DNA of 64,000 nucleotides from Trachythela sp. YZ-2020. Lineage: Eukaryota; Cnidaria; Anthozoa; Malacalcyonacea; Clavulariidae. Under the pieces are notes generated by a model, which made no database searches, had not been told where the DNA came from, and was given only the letters and a program-made list of their open reading frames with translations. Where the stretch lies: positions 992,001-1,056,000 of the forward strand of contig JADLSH010000198.1 of the NCBI GenBank assembly GCA_016169945.1. Reading direction: 5' to 3'. Of the stretch, positions 8,786 through 17,772 are shown piece after piece. A program made the position numbers and the translations under genes. Every line of letters starts with the position of its first letter. Positions within the stretch are counted from its first letter, which is position 1.

Positions 8786-9004
8786 ACTCTCCCGCACAAG
8801 ACAAAACTAGCAACTTTAGAACCACTTGTAGCGGGACACACGACTAAGATAGACACGCACAAGACAAAACTAGCAACTTTAGAACCACTTGTTAACACGC
8901 ACAAGACAAAACTAGCAACTTTAGAACCACTTGTTAACACACAAAGCCACCGCATAGCAAACACTTGTAAAAATATTATCAAGATGAAAATAAATTATTT
9001 TTAA
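8786..9004 (+). CDS. Heptad-repeat C-terminal coding tail (partial)
   Basis: An open frame continues from the 21-bp array to a stop at 9004. It contains three copies of a 12-residue unit HKTKLATLEPLV within a 14-residue (42-bp) period, then a basic end. Spacing of Leu, Ile and Val fits a coiled-coil or fibre-like repeat. No ATG opens this frame and the tandem array upstream is frameshifted, so it is probably the remaining 3' end of a fibrous repeat protein. It lies between two long direct repeats, consistent with a deletion or replacement of the rest of the gene. Confidence 0.35.
   Translation, partial: TLPHKTKLATLEPLVAGHTTKIDTHKTKLATLEPLVNTHKTKLATLEPLVNTQSHRIANTCKNIIKMKINYF
8794..8934 (+). 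repeat. 42-bp tandem repeat
   Basis: Copies of GCACAAGACAAAACTAGCAA and what follows start at 8794, 8857 and 8899. The last two are 42 bp apart and the first two 63 bp apart (42 + 21). Both distances are multiples of 21, the period of the neighbouring array, so reading frame is preserved. Confidence 0.85.
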
Positions 9005-9049
9005 TTTATTTTTTTAGTAAGTTGCGAACCGTGGAGCGGAACGACGTGA

Positions 9050-9237
9050 AAAAAAACGCCGCACATGTATCGTGCGACCACCCGCACCCAACTGTGTTAC
9101 GACAATTGGGGTGCGGTGTGGCGTGTAAGACTCTGCTGTGCGTCCATATGGGTGCCCACTGTGGGTCTACACATCCCCCGAAAGAGAGTGGTCGTGTAGT
9201 TGCGCAAGCGGTGTGTGCGTGTCCCCGAGCGAAACAC
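9050..9237 (+). repeat. Direct repeat flanking the tandem array, copy 2
   Basis: Second copy of 7788-8007, lacking the 27-nt segment and with small indels. After GAGCGAAAC it runs into unrelated sequence at about 9237. Confidence 0.85.
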
Positions 9238-9254
9238 ATAACCATTTTGGTTGG

Positions 9255-9283
9255 TATGCGATTTAATATTTTATCGCATACTT
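9255..9283. repeat. Short inverted repeat
   Basis: GTATGCGAT and ATCGCATAC flank about 11 nt of AT-rich sequence, a clean hairpin between the direct repeat and the inserted MITE array. Confidence 0.6.
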
Positions 9284-9293
9284 TTGAAACCTA

Positions 9294-9547
9294 CAATCCT
9301 GGACAAAAGTCTTGGGACACTGAGCATTTTATAGACTTAATTTTCAAAAGTCACCTTCCCCTCCCCTCCCCTACCCCTTTTCAATGTTGGAAGTTTGCCA
9401 AATTTCACTTCAACATTCCCGTAAATCCAACATTGTTCGGGGGGATGGGGGGAAGTGTTTAGGAAACTCAGTTGCCCAATAAATGCTGTGATTGCTATAG
9501 AATATACCAAAATGTGAAGGTGTCCCAAGGACTGTTGGCCAGGATTG
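9294..9547. mobile_element. Tc1/mariner-like MITE, copy 1
   Basis: A 254-bp unit beginning CAATCCTGGACAAAAGTC and ending with its inverse (GGACTGTTGGCCAGGATTG). It is preceded by TA at 9292-9293. The terminal TTGGGACA stretch and TA target resemble Tc1/mariner ends. A subterminal G/C-rich inverted stretch (CCCCTACCCC near 9370 and GGGGGGATGGGGGG near 9438) strengthens the foldback. It encodes no transposase. Confidence 0.75.
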
Positions 9548-10721
9548 TCTTAAAATGTGTCAGAAAAAGATCGAAATAGAAAGTTAAACATTATTAAAGA
9601 ATCCTTCCTCTAACGATCGTAGATTATTTTTAAGATAAATATTCATACATTCCGGAACATTGATTGACATTACATACAGTAATTGTACAATACTTCCGAA
9701 ATATGATATAATGCAAACAATGACAAATGCAGTTATGCAGCCATCTGGATGTTTCTATATGCGAGTGTAATTTCGCGGTCGAAATATTCGTAAAATATGC
9801 AGTGCAATTTTGTTTTGTCTTTTTATCCTATTTTTAGCTAAACATATAACGATAAAGCATACAATCCCATAGAGGAAAGTTATTGTATTCTCACAACAAA
9901 ACCTGGCTCCGTTTAGATGGGATATATCAAAAATTGTCTCTGAAAACGCAGGAAATCAAGCCACAGAGACTCAAGAATACAAAAATTTTCTGGGGGAGAG
10001 ACCCCCCTTCGCCTTCCCACACATATAATACACCACCTACTTGTTACGTCCCCTTTTGATGATGCCCCCCACTGATGATTTCTTAAAAAAGGCCCTGATG
10101 TAAACGACGTCACTTTGAAACTACTTTAAAGCGAGGTCAAGACGAAGGTCATATTTTAAATATTTAATCGTATGTAAACAATACATAGCACAGACAATAC
10201 TCACACACAGTTCTCAGTACTATTATTCAAAATTGCGCACTTGATTTTTATGATATATTTCAGATGATCCTCTAATCTGATTGAATTTACTGCTGCACAA
10301 CTTTTAAACTCACTTCTTGTGTTTAGGAAGAGCTACGCTTGAACGTATTTTCAACAGTTCTCACTAGCTTTCAGTATAAAAAGTTGAATAAATTTTAAAT
10401 TTATTTACTCAAGAGCGAGAACTGTTAAAAGTCGCAAATTACATCCTTTAATCCTTACTATTAAGGTTTGTTTCTACGGGAAATACGATATAAAGAGAAA
10501 TGTCACTAAACTTTATTGTAACAAATGAATAATATTGTATTTATCGTTGAAATTGTAGGCGAGAAGTGTTCTCCCGTGTGTGTGAGAACTGTTAGTTTAT
10601 ATGTTATTCAACATCCGGTTTAATTGTTAATTCACGTCGATCATGAATACAAAAGAATGACGGTGATATGTCACATAAAAATATATAATTTTTGCACATT
10701 AAAATTTTTACTATTTTAAGA
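9548..10721. repeat. 1.17-kb segment B, copy 1
   Basis: AT-rich, non-coding segment between MITE copies 1 and 2, repeated almost identically at 10974-12152. Its ends are short inverted repeats, TCTTAAAAT and ATTTTAAGA, meeting the MITE ends exactly. Two small differences (an insertion near 11426-11436 and a short deletion near 11767, both in copy 2) show the copies are independent rather than an assembly echo. No ORF is supported. Confidence 0.8.
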
Positions 10722-10973
10722 CAATCCTGGACAAAAGTCTTGGGACACTGAGCATTTTATAGACTTAATTTTCAAAAGTCACCTTCCTCCCCGCCCCTAC
10801 CCCTTTTCAATGTTGGAAGTTTGCCAAATTTCACTTCAACATTCCCGTAAATCCAACATTGTTCGGGGGGATGGGGGGAAGTGTTTAGGAAACTCAGTTG
10901 CCCAATAAATGCTGTGATTGCTATAGAATATACCAAAATGTGAAGGTGTCCCAAGGACTGTTGGCCAGGATTG
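10722..10973. mobile_element. Tc1/mariner-like MITE, copy 2
   Basis: Second copy of the 254-bp unit at 9294, about 1,428 bp downstream. It is not flanked by TA but by A/TC from the surrounding segment B copies. Confidence 0.75.
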
Positions 10974-12152
10974 TCTTAAAATGTGTCAGAAAAAGATCGA
11001 AATAGAAAGTTAAACATTATTAAAGAATCCTTCCTCTAACGATCGTAGATTATTTTTAAGATAAATATTCATACATTCCGGAACATTGATTGACATTACA
11101 TACAGTAATTGTACAATACTTCCGAAATATGATATAATGCAAACAATGACAAATGCAGTTATGCAGCCATCTGGATGTTTCTATATGCGAGTGTAATTTC
11201 GCGGTCGAAATATTCGTAAAATATGCAGTGCAATTTTGTTTTGTCTTTTTATCCTATTTTTAGCTAAACATATAACGATAAAGCATACAATCCCATAGAG
11301 GAAAGTTATTGTATTCTCACAACAAAACCTGGCTCCGTTTAGATGGGATATATCAAAAATTGTCTCTGAAAACGCAGGAAATCAAGCCACAGAGACTCAA
11401 GAATACAAAAATTTTCTGGGGGAGGACCCCTAGACCCCCCTTCGCCTTCCCACACATATAATACACCACCTACTTGTTACGTCCCCTTTTGATGATGCCC
11501 CCCACTGATGATTTCTTAAAAAAGGCCCTGATGTAAACGACGTCACTTTGAAACTACTTTAAAGCGAGGTCAAGACGAAGGTCATATTTTAAATATTTAA
11601 TCGTATGTAAACAATACATAGCACAGACAATACTCACACACAGTTCTCAGTACTATTATTCAAAATTGCGCACTTGATTTTTATGATATATTTCAGATGA
11701 TCCTCTAATCTGATTGAATTTACTGCTGCACAACTTTTAAACTCACTTCTTGTGTTTAGGAAGAGCCGCTTGAACGTATTTTCAACAGTTCTCACTAGCT
11801 TTCAGTATAAAAAGTTGAATAAATTTTAAATTTATTTACTCAAGAGCGAGAACTGTTAAAAGTCGCAAATTACATCCTTTAATCCTTACTATTAAGGTTT
11901 GTTTCTACGGGAAATACGATATAAAGAGAAATGTCACTAAACTTTATTGTAACAAATGAATAATATTGTATTTATCGTTGAAATTGTAGGCGAGAAGTGT
12001 TCTCCCGTGTGTGTGAGAACTGTTAGTTTATATGTTATTCAACATCCGGTTTAATTGTTAATTCACGTCGATCATGAATACAAAAGAATGACGGTGATAT
12101 GTCACATAAAAATATATAATTTTTGCACATTAAAATTTTTACTATTTTAAGA
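10974..12152. repeat. 1.18-kb segment B, copy 2
   Basis: Second copy of the segment at 9548-10721, with the same TCTTAAAAT and ATTTTAAGA ends. No gene seen. Confidence 0.8.
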
Positions 12153-12406
12153 CAATCCTGGACAAAAGTCTTGGGACACTGAGCATTTTATAGACTTAAT
12201 TTTCAAAAGTCACCTTCCCCTCCCCTCCCCTACCCCTTTTCAATGTTGGAAGTTTGCCAAATTTCACTTCAACATTCCCGTAAATCCAACATTGTTCGGG
12301 GGGATGGGGGGAAGTGTTTAGGAAACTCAGTTGCCCAATAAATGCTGTGATTGCTATAGAATATACCAAAATGTGAAGGTGTCCCAAGGACTTTTGGCCA
12401 GGATTG
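12153..12406. mobile_element. Tc1/mariner-like MITE, copy 3
   Basis: Third copy of the unit at 9294. It is followed by TA at 12407-12408. Only the outermost ends of the whole array (9294 and 12406) are flanked by TA, so the array behaves as a single insertion that grew by unequal recombination. Confidence 0.75.
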
Positions 12407-12413
12407 TAGGTGC

Positions 12414-12451
12414 GAAAACACTACATAAACGGCACTTTATGTAGTGTTTTC
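12414..12451. repeat. Perfect 16-bp stem hairpin
   Basis: GAAAACACTACATAAA and TTTATGTAGTGTTTTC flank the 6-nt loop CGGCAC. It lies just downstream of the collagen-like gene's stop, so it could be a 3' signal or an element terminus. The CGGCAC core recurs at the other end of this gene block (14910). Confidence 0.8.
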
Positions 12452-12452
12452 G

Positions 12453-12935
12453 TCAATACATGGGGTAAATTTTTCCCTTTTGAGGACATTGAGGTCCTTG
12501 TGGACCTGTGTTACCATTTAGTCCTTGTTGTCCTTGGGGACCTGTGTTTCCTGTTAGTCCTTTGGGACCTGTGACACCTTGTAGTCCTTGGATGCCTGTG
12601 TTGCCATTAGGACCATGTGAACCATCGTCACCTTTGACCCCCTTTGATCCTTGTGGGCCTGTGACACCAAGAAGTCCTTGTTGTCCTTGTGTGCCAGTGT
12701 TTCCTGTTAACCCCTTGGGACCCGAGACTCCTTGCAGTCCTTGGATGCCAGTGTTTCCTATTGTTCCTTTTGATCCTGTGTCACCTTTAAAACCTTTAAG
12801 ACCTCGTTGTCCTGGATTTCCTTGCTCGCCTTGTATTCCATCAGGTCCTTGCGGGCTTTGTGATCCTGGAGGACCTTGTTGACCGCCCATCGTTGTATAT
12901 CTATTATCTTTTGTGTAACCAAATGCTAACGCCAT
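12453..12935 (-). CDS. Collagen-like protein with viral-type N-terminal tag
   Basis: 160 aa from an ATG at 12935. Residues 1-17 form a short non-collagen head (MALAFGYTKD). About 45 Gly-X-Y triplets follow, such as GPPGSQ and GLQGVTGPKG, and a short end with a Cys. The triplet block contains internal 36-residue-scale duplications (GNTGIQGLQGVxGPKG occurs twice). There is no signal peptide. Intronless collagen-like genes of this size are known from large DNA viruses and phages, where they form fibres or spikes. The head resembles that of the neighbouring 181-aa protein, so both may attach to the same structure. It is last in a four-gene minus-strand block. An animal collagen fragment is less likely because of the intact start, stop and tag. 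Confidence 0.75.
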   Translation of the reverse strand: MALAFGYTKDNRYTTMGGQQGPPGSQSPQGPDGIQGEQGNPGQRGLKGFKGDTGSKGTIGNTGIQGLQGVSGPKGLTGNTGTQGQQGLLGVTGPQGSKGVKGDDGSHGPNGNTGIQGLQGVTGPKGLTGNTGPQGQQGLNGNTGPQGPQCPQKGKIYPMY

Positions 12936-12962
12936 AATGTATGTTATGTATTTATTTATTTT
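12936..12962 (-). promoter_or_regulatory. Shared upstream motif of the collagen-like gene
   Basis: Read on the minus strand, AAATAAATACATAACATAC precedes the ATG. The neighbouring 181-aa gene has the closely similar ATAAAATACATAAC directly before its ATG, and the 161-aa gene has AATAAATAAAAC. A shared short AT-rich element touching the start codon suggests a common promoter class. Confidence 0.45.
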
Positions 12963-13501
12963 TGAGGAAAAAGATTGTTTGGTTCTACAGTGTAAGTGGT
13001 TACATGAAGAGTGGACTCCTTACCAGTTGTTTCATCAGAAAGTTGTTTAAATTTTACACACATAAGCTCCATGGTTTTGTACTCTGGAACAACTGTTGGA
13101 ATGCTAAATTCTTCGTTCAAGATGAAGTAGTTTGTACCCGGAATCTGTTTCGTGGCTAAATTTATTTCTTTGAGGTCCCTCTTTATTTTTGTACCATCCG
13201 ACATTATGCAGTATAAAGAATATAATATTCTCATTGGATTAGTAATATCAGCGTCGTCGTCCAAGAGGTGGGCTCTAAGAGATATTCCAGACTTCTCCGT
13301 AAACCAATTGTGACACCAGATGTACATTGGTCCATAGTTTCTCTTTCTGTCCATAGGATGGCGCCATCTATCTTTAGCCAGCCCATCATAAGACCCCCGG
13401 AAATCACTAGTCGTTAGTAAGTACATTGGTTCTGCCCTAAGAGGCTTTTGGTTATGGATGAAGTTTGGTTCATCATTAGAGTATCCAAATTTAAATGCCA
13501 T
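12956..13501 (-). CDS. Unknown protein sharing the N-terminal tag
   Basis: 181 aa if started at the ATG at 13501, giving MAFKFGYSNDEPNF. An upstream in-frame ATG would add 16 residues, but the inner start aligns with the neighbour's MALAFGYTKD and has the shared upstream motif. The protein is intact, with aromatic and charged residues and no membrane helix, which fits a soluble structural protein. No family is recognised. It sits between the collagen-like gene and the 13675-13860 ORF on the same strand. Confidence 0.6.
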   Translation of the reverse strand: MAFKFGYSNDEPNFIHNQKPLRAEPMYLLTTSDFRGSYDGLAKDRWRHPMDRKRNYGPMYIWCHNWFTEKSGISLRAHLLDDDADITNPMRILYSLYCIMSDGTKIKRDLKEINLATKQIPGTNYFILNEEFSIPTVVPEYKTMELMCVKFKQLSDETTGKESTLHVTTYTVEPNNLFPQK

Positions 13502-13608
13502 AATGTTATGTATTTTATTTATGTGTGTAAAAAGTAAAAAAGTTTTCACATAACTTTTGTAAGTTATGTGAGAGAAAGGTCCGAAACATTTGGGCTTATA
13601 TCTCTTGT

Positions 13609-13860
13609 GGTGGTTGTGGTTGTGCGTTGTCCAACGATGGTTGTGGTTGTGTTACAGAAGAAGAAGGAGTATCATTACCAGTAACCCTCTCGTATTTTTT
13701 TAAGTCTCGACGTGACGAAAGCTATCTGTAAGTTACCCTCCAAGCCATCTTTACCGCGAGCCGCTTGTATGCCTGTTAAAATTTTTTTACGAACGGTGGT
13801 GTCCTCGTTGAACAAGTCACCGTTATGCCGTTGTATTTTACTTGGTTTACACATACCCAT
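13609..13860 (-). pseudogene. Small ORF with frameshift at an A7 run
   Basis: From an ATG at 13860 a 61-aa frame ends at 13675. An overlapping frame continues with a Pro/Gln/Ser-rich tail to a stop at about 13609. The two frames meet at a run of seven A residues (minus-strand, near 13694-13700), so a 1-nt indel or +1 slippage would join them. The N-terminal part is basic (KPSKIQRHN, RKKILTG). Function unknown. Confidence 0.4.
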
Positions 13861-13899
13861 TTAGTTTAGACCTACCGAACATAGAAGTACGAATAACTT

Positions 13900-14385
13900 T
13901 TACAACGGTCCCTCCATGTTTTTTTCTGACAAGTTAGGTGTTAGTTGCTTGGAATAACAACTAAAAATAATTTCCCCCAGACTCACATATTTTAGATGTG
14001 ATCCTTGTTCCGAGTGCTCCCTAAAATAATTCAAAATGTTCTCTGTATATTTTTTATCATTAAGACAAAATTTAGGTTTTTTAAATGGGTTGTTACGATA
14101 TATAATACAAGTCCATAACCCTTTCTCTTTGGGTAGCCATACAGACTCATGTAACAGTGTAATCCACAAACCTCTTAGTCCCTGGGTCAGGGCTATGGAG
14201 TCTTTGTGTTCGGTAACAACTTGTACCATAGCTAATATTTTTTTTACAACGTTGTGGTGTAACATAAACTTGGTGTCAGTCGTTCTTTTAATCTTTGCAA
14301 TAAAATTACGACAGTTAAGAATTTTGTTGTTTCGAACCATTTCCTCAATAAGACATAAGCATTTAACTATCTGGATTTTGTTCAT
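13900..14385 (-). CDS. Unknown 161-aa protein
   Basis: From an ATG at 14385 preceded by AATAAATAAAAC. It is basic, Cys-containing and predicted mostly helical (IVKCLCLIEEMVRN near the start). No domain is recognised. It is the first gene of the minus-strand block 14385 to 12453. The intact frame and shared promoter-like motif argue it is real and part of the same element as the collagen-like gene. Confidence 0.5.
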   Translation of the reverse strand: MNKIQIVKCLCLIEEMVRNNKILNCRNFIAKIKRTTDTKFMLHHNVVKKILAMVQVVTEHKDSIALTQGLRGLWITLLHESVWLPKEKGLWTCIIYRNNPFKKPKFCLNDKKYTENILNYFREHSEQGSHLKYVSLGEIIFSCYSKQLTPNLSEKNMEGPL

Positions 14386-14439
14386 GTTTTATTTATTCGT
14401 ACAAGGCCTTGTGGTTTGGTCGTTTTAGTCGTGCAAGAT

Positions 14440-14880
14440 GTTTTGGACGAAGATGTTTTTGAACTCTCTCACCCGTGTGAGGTGTGGTAAGTGTGAGCGT
14501 AGCGAGCGTAGCTAGCGTGTGACTTGCATGCGTAGCAGGTGTGTGAGACGAGCGAGCGTGTGCGCGTAGCGGTACGGCGTGATGATATGTGTTATTATTG
14601 TGCGAGCGTAGCGGCGTGTTGCGTTATTGTGTGTGTGTGTGTGTGTGTGGTTAAATTGAGTTACAAATTTTTTGTGTGCGGGTTGGTGCGTGCGTGTGCG
14701 GGTTGGTGCGTGCGTTAAATTTGCAAATTTTTTGGGTGCGAGCGTAGCGAGCGTGCGGGTTGGTGCGTGCGTTAAATTTGCAAATTTTTTGGGTGTGTGT
14801 TGGTAAGTGGTTGGTGAAATTATTTTGGGAATGGGGTAAATTATTTTGTGACGTCAGCACTTTTTTATGGCTCACTTTTT
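14440..14880. repeat. GC-rich short-repeat region upstream of the block
   Basis: Contains recurring GAGCGTAGCGAGCG, GCGGGTTGGTGCGTGCG and TTAAATTTGCAAATTTTTTG units plus a (GT)n run near 14627-14648. Direct repeats of about 60 nt (for example around 14706-14732 and 14759-14786) are clear. The style resembles the hairpin-rich spacers of the Rep-like element. It may hold a promoter or origin; no coding sequence is supported. Confidence 0.55.
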
Positions 14881-14906
14881 AGAGGGTAGTTTTTGGGCTA
14901 GGAATT

Positions 14907-14973
14907 ATACGGCACTTTTTTTAGCCGCCATAATGTCTGGCCAAAAGGAGGTGTGCCGTAAAAGTGCCGTATA
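14907..14973. repeat. Inverted repeat at probable element end
   Basis: ATACGGCACTTTT (14907) and AAAAGTGCCGTAT (ending about 14972) form an inverted pair. The CGGCACTTT core also occurs in the hairpin at 12414-12451, at the other side of the collagen-like gene block, so these may mark element termini. Confidence 0.5.
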
Positions 14974-15019
14974 CCTCCGTACATTACTTCTTACGTACAT
15001 AATATAGGTAAGCGAGATA

Positions 15020-15088
15020 CTTGATGTAATCGGTCACTGAAAAGCCCCAACGGGGAGTGAGCTGAATAATGTATGTATGTATGTATGA
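15020..15088 (+). mobile_element. Possible LINE/SINE 3' end
   Basis: A small hairpin (GCCCCAACGGGG) followed by GAGCTGAATAA and a (TATG)n tail resembles the 3' ends of CR1/L2-like LINEs or their SINEs. There is no coding region attached. It adjoins the first visible Ginger exon. Confidence 0.35.
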
Positions 15089-15148
15089 GGTATTCCTCGT
15101 TAAATAAAATTTTCATTCATTCAATGATGATATTTTTATATTTCCCAG

Positions 15149-16162
15149 GGCCTCTGCCAACTACTGATGCTGGATATAAGTATGTCCTAACCTTCACTGA
15201 TTACTATACCAAGTTAGTGGATTTCTACCCATTAAGAGAGAAAGCAGCCATTGGAGTAGCATGCAGCATAAAAACATTTGTTTGCAGGTACAGCAATATT
15301 TGTTTCCTGTTCCATTGGTACGATTGTACTTGTTATATTGCTTTTGTAGATGGGGTGCTCCTTCCAGACTTTTGTCTGATCAAGGACGTGAATTTGTAGC
15401 CAAGGTAACACTAGTTGTGTCCTGTAGTTTTAATGATTTTTTTAAATTTAGAATTTTTCCACAGAACTGATGACTCTGTATTCCATTATAACATTGGATC
15501 AGGGTTTCCGTTAGCTGGTATAAATGCAACTGGCCGGCAAATGCAATAGGATGCTAGTTTTTTTTCACCGTGCAATATCGTGTTTTGTTTACGTGTTCGC
15601 ATAAATTAATGATTTAGGTGAAATATTACTGTAAATTATGATTTGGGATCTTTGTTTTTGTGTAAAATTCGAGCCGTGTTTGCCGCAAAATTGTGTGTAA
15701 ATGCTTGCTCAGAATGTGTGAAATCGCATTTCCGAGTTTCTAATATTCAAATTTTTTCCCCCAAACCCCCTTCGGCACAAAACAAATTCACTTAATTGTT
15801 TTATTGTTGAGCTTTGGTCTGTTTATATATATTATATATACTGTGCTATAAGTATGAGAAATACATGTAGTAAGTCTTTGCAAAATTTATTGTCAATTTA
15901 TTAGGTGAACGCAGAGGTATGTAAACAGTTTGACATTAGTCGTTCTGTAACCAGTGTTTACCATCCCCAGACCAACGGTCTTGATGAGCGGAACAAAAAA
16001 ACATTGAAAGTGCGACTTGCCAAATTAACCAACGAGCATCAGAACAACTGGGATGATTTTTTGGAACAAGTTGCGTTTCCAATACGGACAAAAAAACAAG
16101 GATCAACCAAATTCAGTCCATTCTTCCTCATGTTTGCTCGACATGCAAGAACACCAATAGAG
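15149..16162 (+). pseudogene. Ginger integrase core, three exons
   Basis: Exon A (15149-15287) encodes GPLPTTDAGYKY and the first catalytic Asp (TFTDYYTK). Exon B (15350-15404) encodes GAPSRLLSDQGREF with the second Asp. Exon C (15905-16162) encodes the YHPQTNGLDER motif with the catalytic Glu. The introns 15288-15349 and 15405-15904 have GT...AG ends, and joining them keeps frame exactly at both junctions. The D,D,E triad is therefore present. Another splice donor follows at 16163. An intact core contrasts with damage further downstream. Confidence 0.85.
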
Positions 16163-16251
16163 GTAATTATGATACTGACAAAGGGATACTATCTAGAAGA
16201 TACTGTATTTGATTACACGGGTTTTACAAGTTATTTATTGGCATATTGTAG

Positions 16252-17264
16252 ATAGAGGAGGTATCAGAAGAAAGCGAGAATTGTGAACTGGAAACTCCTT
16301 CTCTGTAAATCCTAGAAGAGATGGTATCGGACAGAGCAGAAATGATAGAAAATGTTGACAAGCAGGTAAATTATGCCACTGGTTAGTGGTTCCTAATTTG
16401 ATTATTTGTATACAGTATGATAACATGTGATACTAGCATGTAATACTTCTGGAAAATTGTAAGCTTACAGTACGGTCTACCTTGGTCTGTTCGTAGCTGT
16501 TTGGATTGCATTATCCCTGTAAAGCGCTTTTGAATAATATATACACATTTACATGTATTTAATTCTCAAAAAAGAAAGTGTGTTTACCAGGTACAAATTA
16601 AGTCAGATTACTACATAACACAATTTGTCTGTTAAATTGTGAAGTTAAAGCTAATGTTGAAGCCAAGCAGAAGAAAGATTTTGCCAAGAGAAAGGACAAG
16701 GGGGTCACGGTTTTCCTGCATTCAGTTGGGGACCTTGTCCTCCGCAAGGTTATGAATAACATTGGTCGCAAGGGTGGGAAGCTAGATGCATTATGGACTG
16801 GGCCGTACAGGTACTGTATCTGGTGTTAATCAATTCATGTGCATGACTCTCTCCACAAATGTTTCAGATGGGCAAATTTGATCTACCCACCCCCCAATTT
16901 CGTCAGTCAAGCCTTTCATTCTTGGGAGTTCTCAGTTTTTTAAGGTGAGTCTTTATCTTTATACAGGATTGTGGAGATAGATAACCACCAACGTGTGTCC
17001 CTTGCAAAAGAAAGTGCTGAAGTGCTGAAGGTCAAAGTGCCTTATGACCAAATTAAACCACACATTGTCAGTGATTTGCACAATCCAATGCCATCTCCAG
17101 TTGATGACCCTGAATCTTGTTCCCAAGAGAATATTGAGGAAGAGAAACAAGTGGATGGTGACCGTGATACAGATAAAGACAAAAAAACTTCCAAATTTTC
17201 CACTTCAAGCCAGCACAGCAAGAACCAAATTGCAGAAAACAAGCGAAGATGTTTACGTGTGTGA
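16252..17264 (+). pseudogene. Ginger GPY/F region
   Basis: A probable exon from 16252 carries an in-frame TAA near 16306. The exon ending at 16810 encodes GDLVLRKV and TGPYR, and after an intron (16811-16966) the next exon continues with IVEIDNHQRV and VPYDQIKPH. These are the hallmarks of the GPY/F domain that follows gypsy-type integrases. The acceptor before 16645 and the previous donor do not keep phase, a further sign of decay. An acidic Ser/Lys-rich linker follows. Confidence 0.75.
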
Positions 17265-17760
17265 GAAAAAAGCGAAGAAAAGACGACCACTCGGACCTTT
17301 ACCTGTTCAACCAGCTATGCTTAAAAGAGATATTGGTAAGCTTTTGCCAGTAACAGACAATGGGGAGTGGCTAACAGATTAACCATGCTCAAGCTATGCT
17401 CGCACAGCACTTTCCATACATTGGAGGCCTACAAGCAGTGTGGGTGTTTATTTCTGAGGGATGCCAATCTGTAGATACTCCCCAAGGTAATTTAAGTCCT
17501 TCGTGCAAGGAGAAATTTGTGAAGCAAGTGGCTTACATACTGATGCCAACATCCAAGCACCTTACTCTACAGTGGGCTGACACGCAGAAACAAACAGGTT
17601 CTTGTGACTGCGGACTGTTTTCAATTGCAGTAGTAACCAGCTTGTGTTACTGATTTTTACCACAAGACTGTGCTTGGAAACAAGCTAGAGGAGTTGAGAC
17701 CCCATTTGTCAATGTGTTTCGAACAAGGAGATCTCACTCTTTTTCCAGAAACACAGAAGC
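17250..17760 (+). pseudogene. Ulp1-like C48 protease remnant
   Basis: Typical Ulp1-type pieces are seen: GEWLTD at 17366-17383, then HAQAMLAQHFPYIGGLQ in the next frame from about 17384, and QTGSCDCGLFSIA with the catalytic Cys at about 17598-17636. Frames change at least twice. The central region that normally carries the catalytic His appears to be missing between GLQ and the VKQVAYIL segment. It is non-functional. In Ginger elements this domain lies between GPY/F and PHD, as here. Confidence 0.7.
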
Positions 17761-17772
17761 CACAACCAAGTC

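Noticed and set aside
7934..9004. Several long ORFs on both strands across the 21-bp array
   Set aside because: They arise because a 21-bp unit has open frames in five of six readings. None starts with a suitable ATG and conserved domain. Only the 3' tail with 42-bp repeats is kept, as a weak call.
9294..12406. Tandem LTR retrotransposon (LTR-internal-LTR-internal-LTR)
   Set aside because: The 254-bp units have long terminal inverted repeats and TA flanks like a MITE, lack TG...CA ends, and the internal segment has no coding sequence.
12508..12882. Pro/Cys-rich ORF opposite the collagen-like gene
   Set aside because: Antisense of Gly-X-Y codons yields Pro-rich frames.
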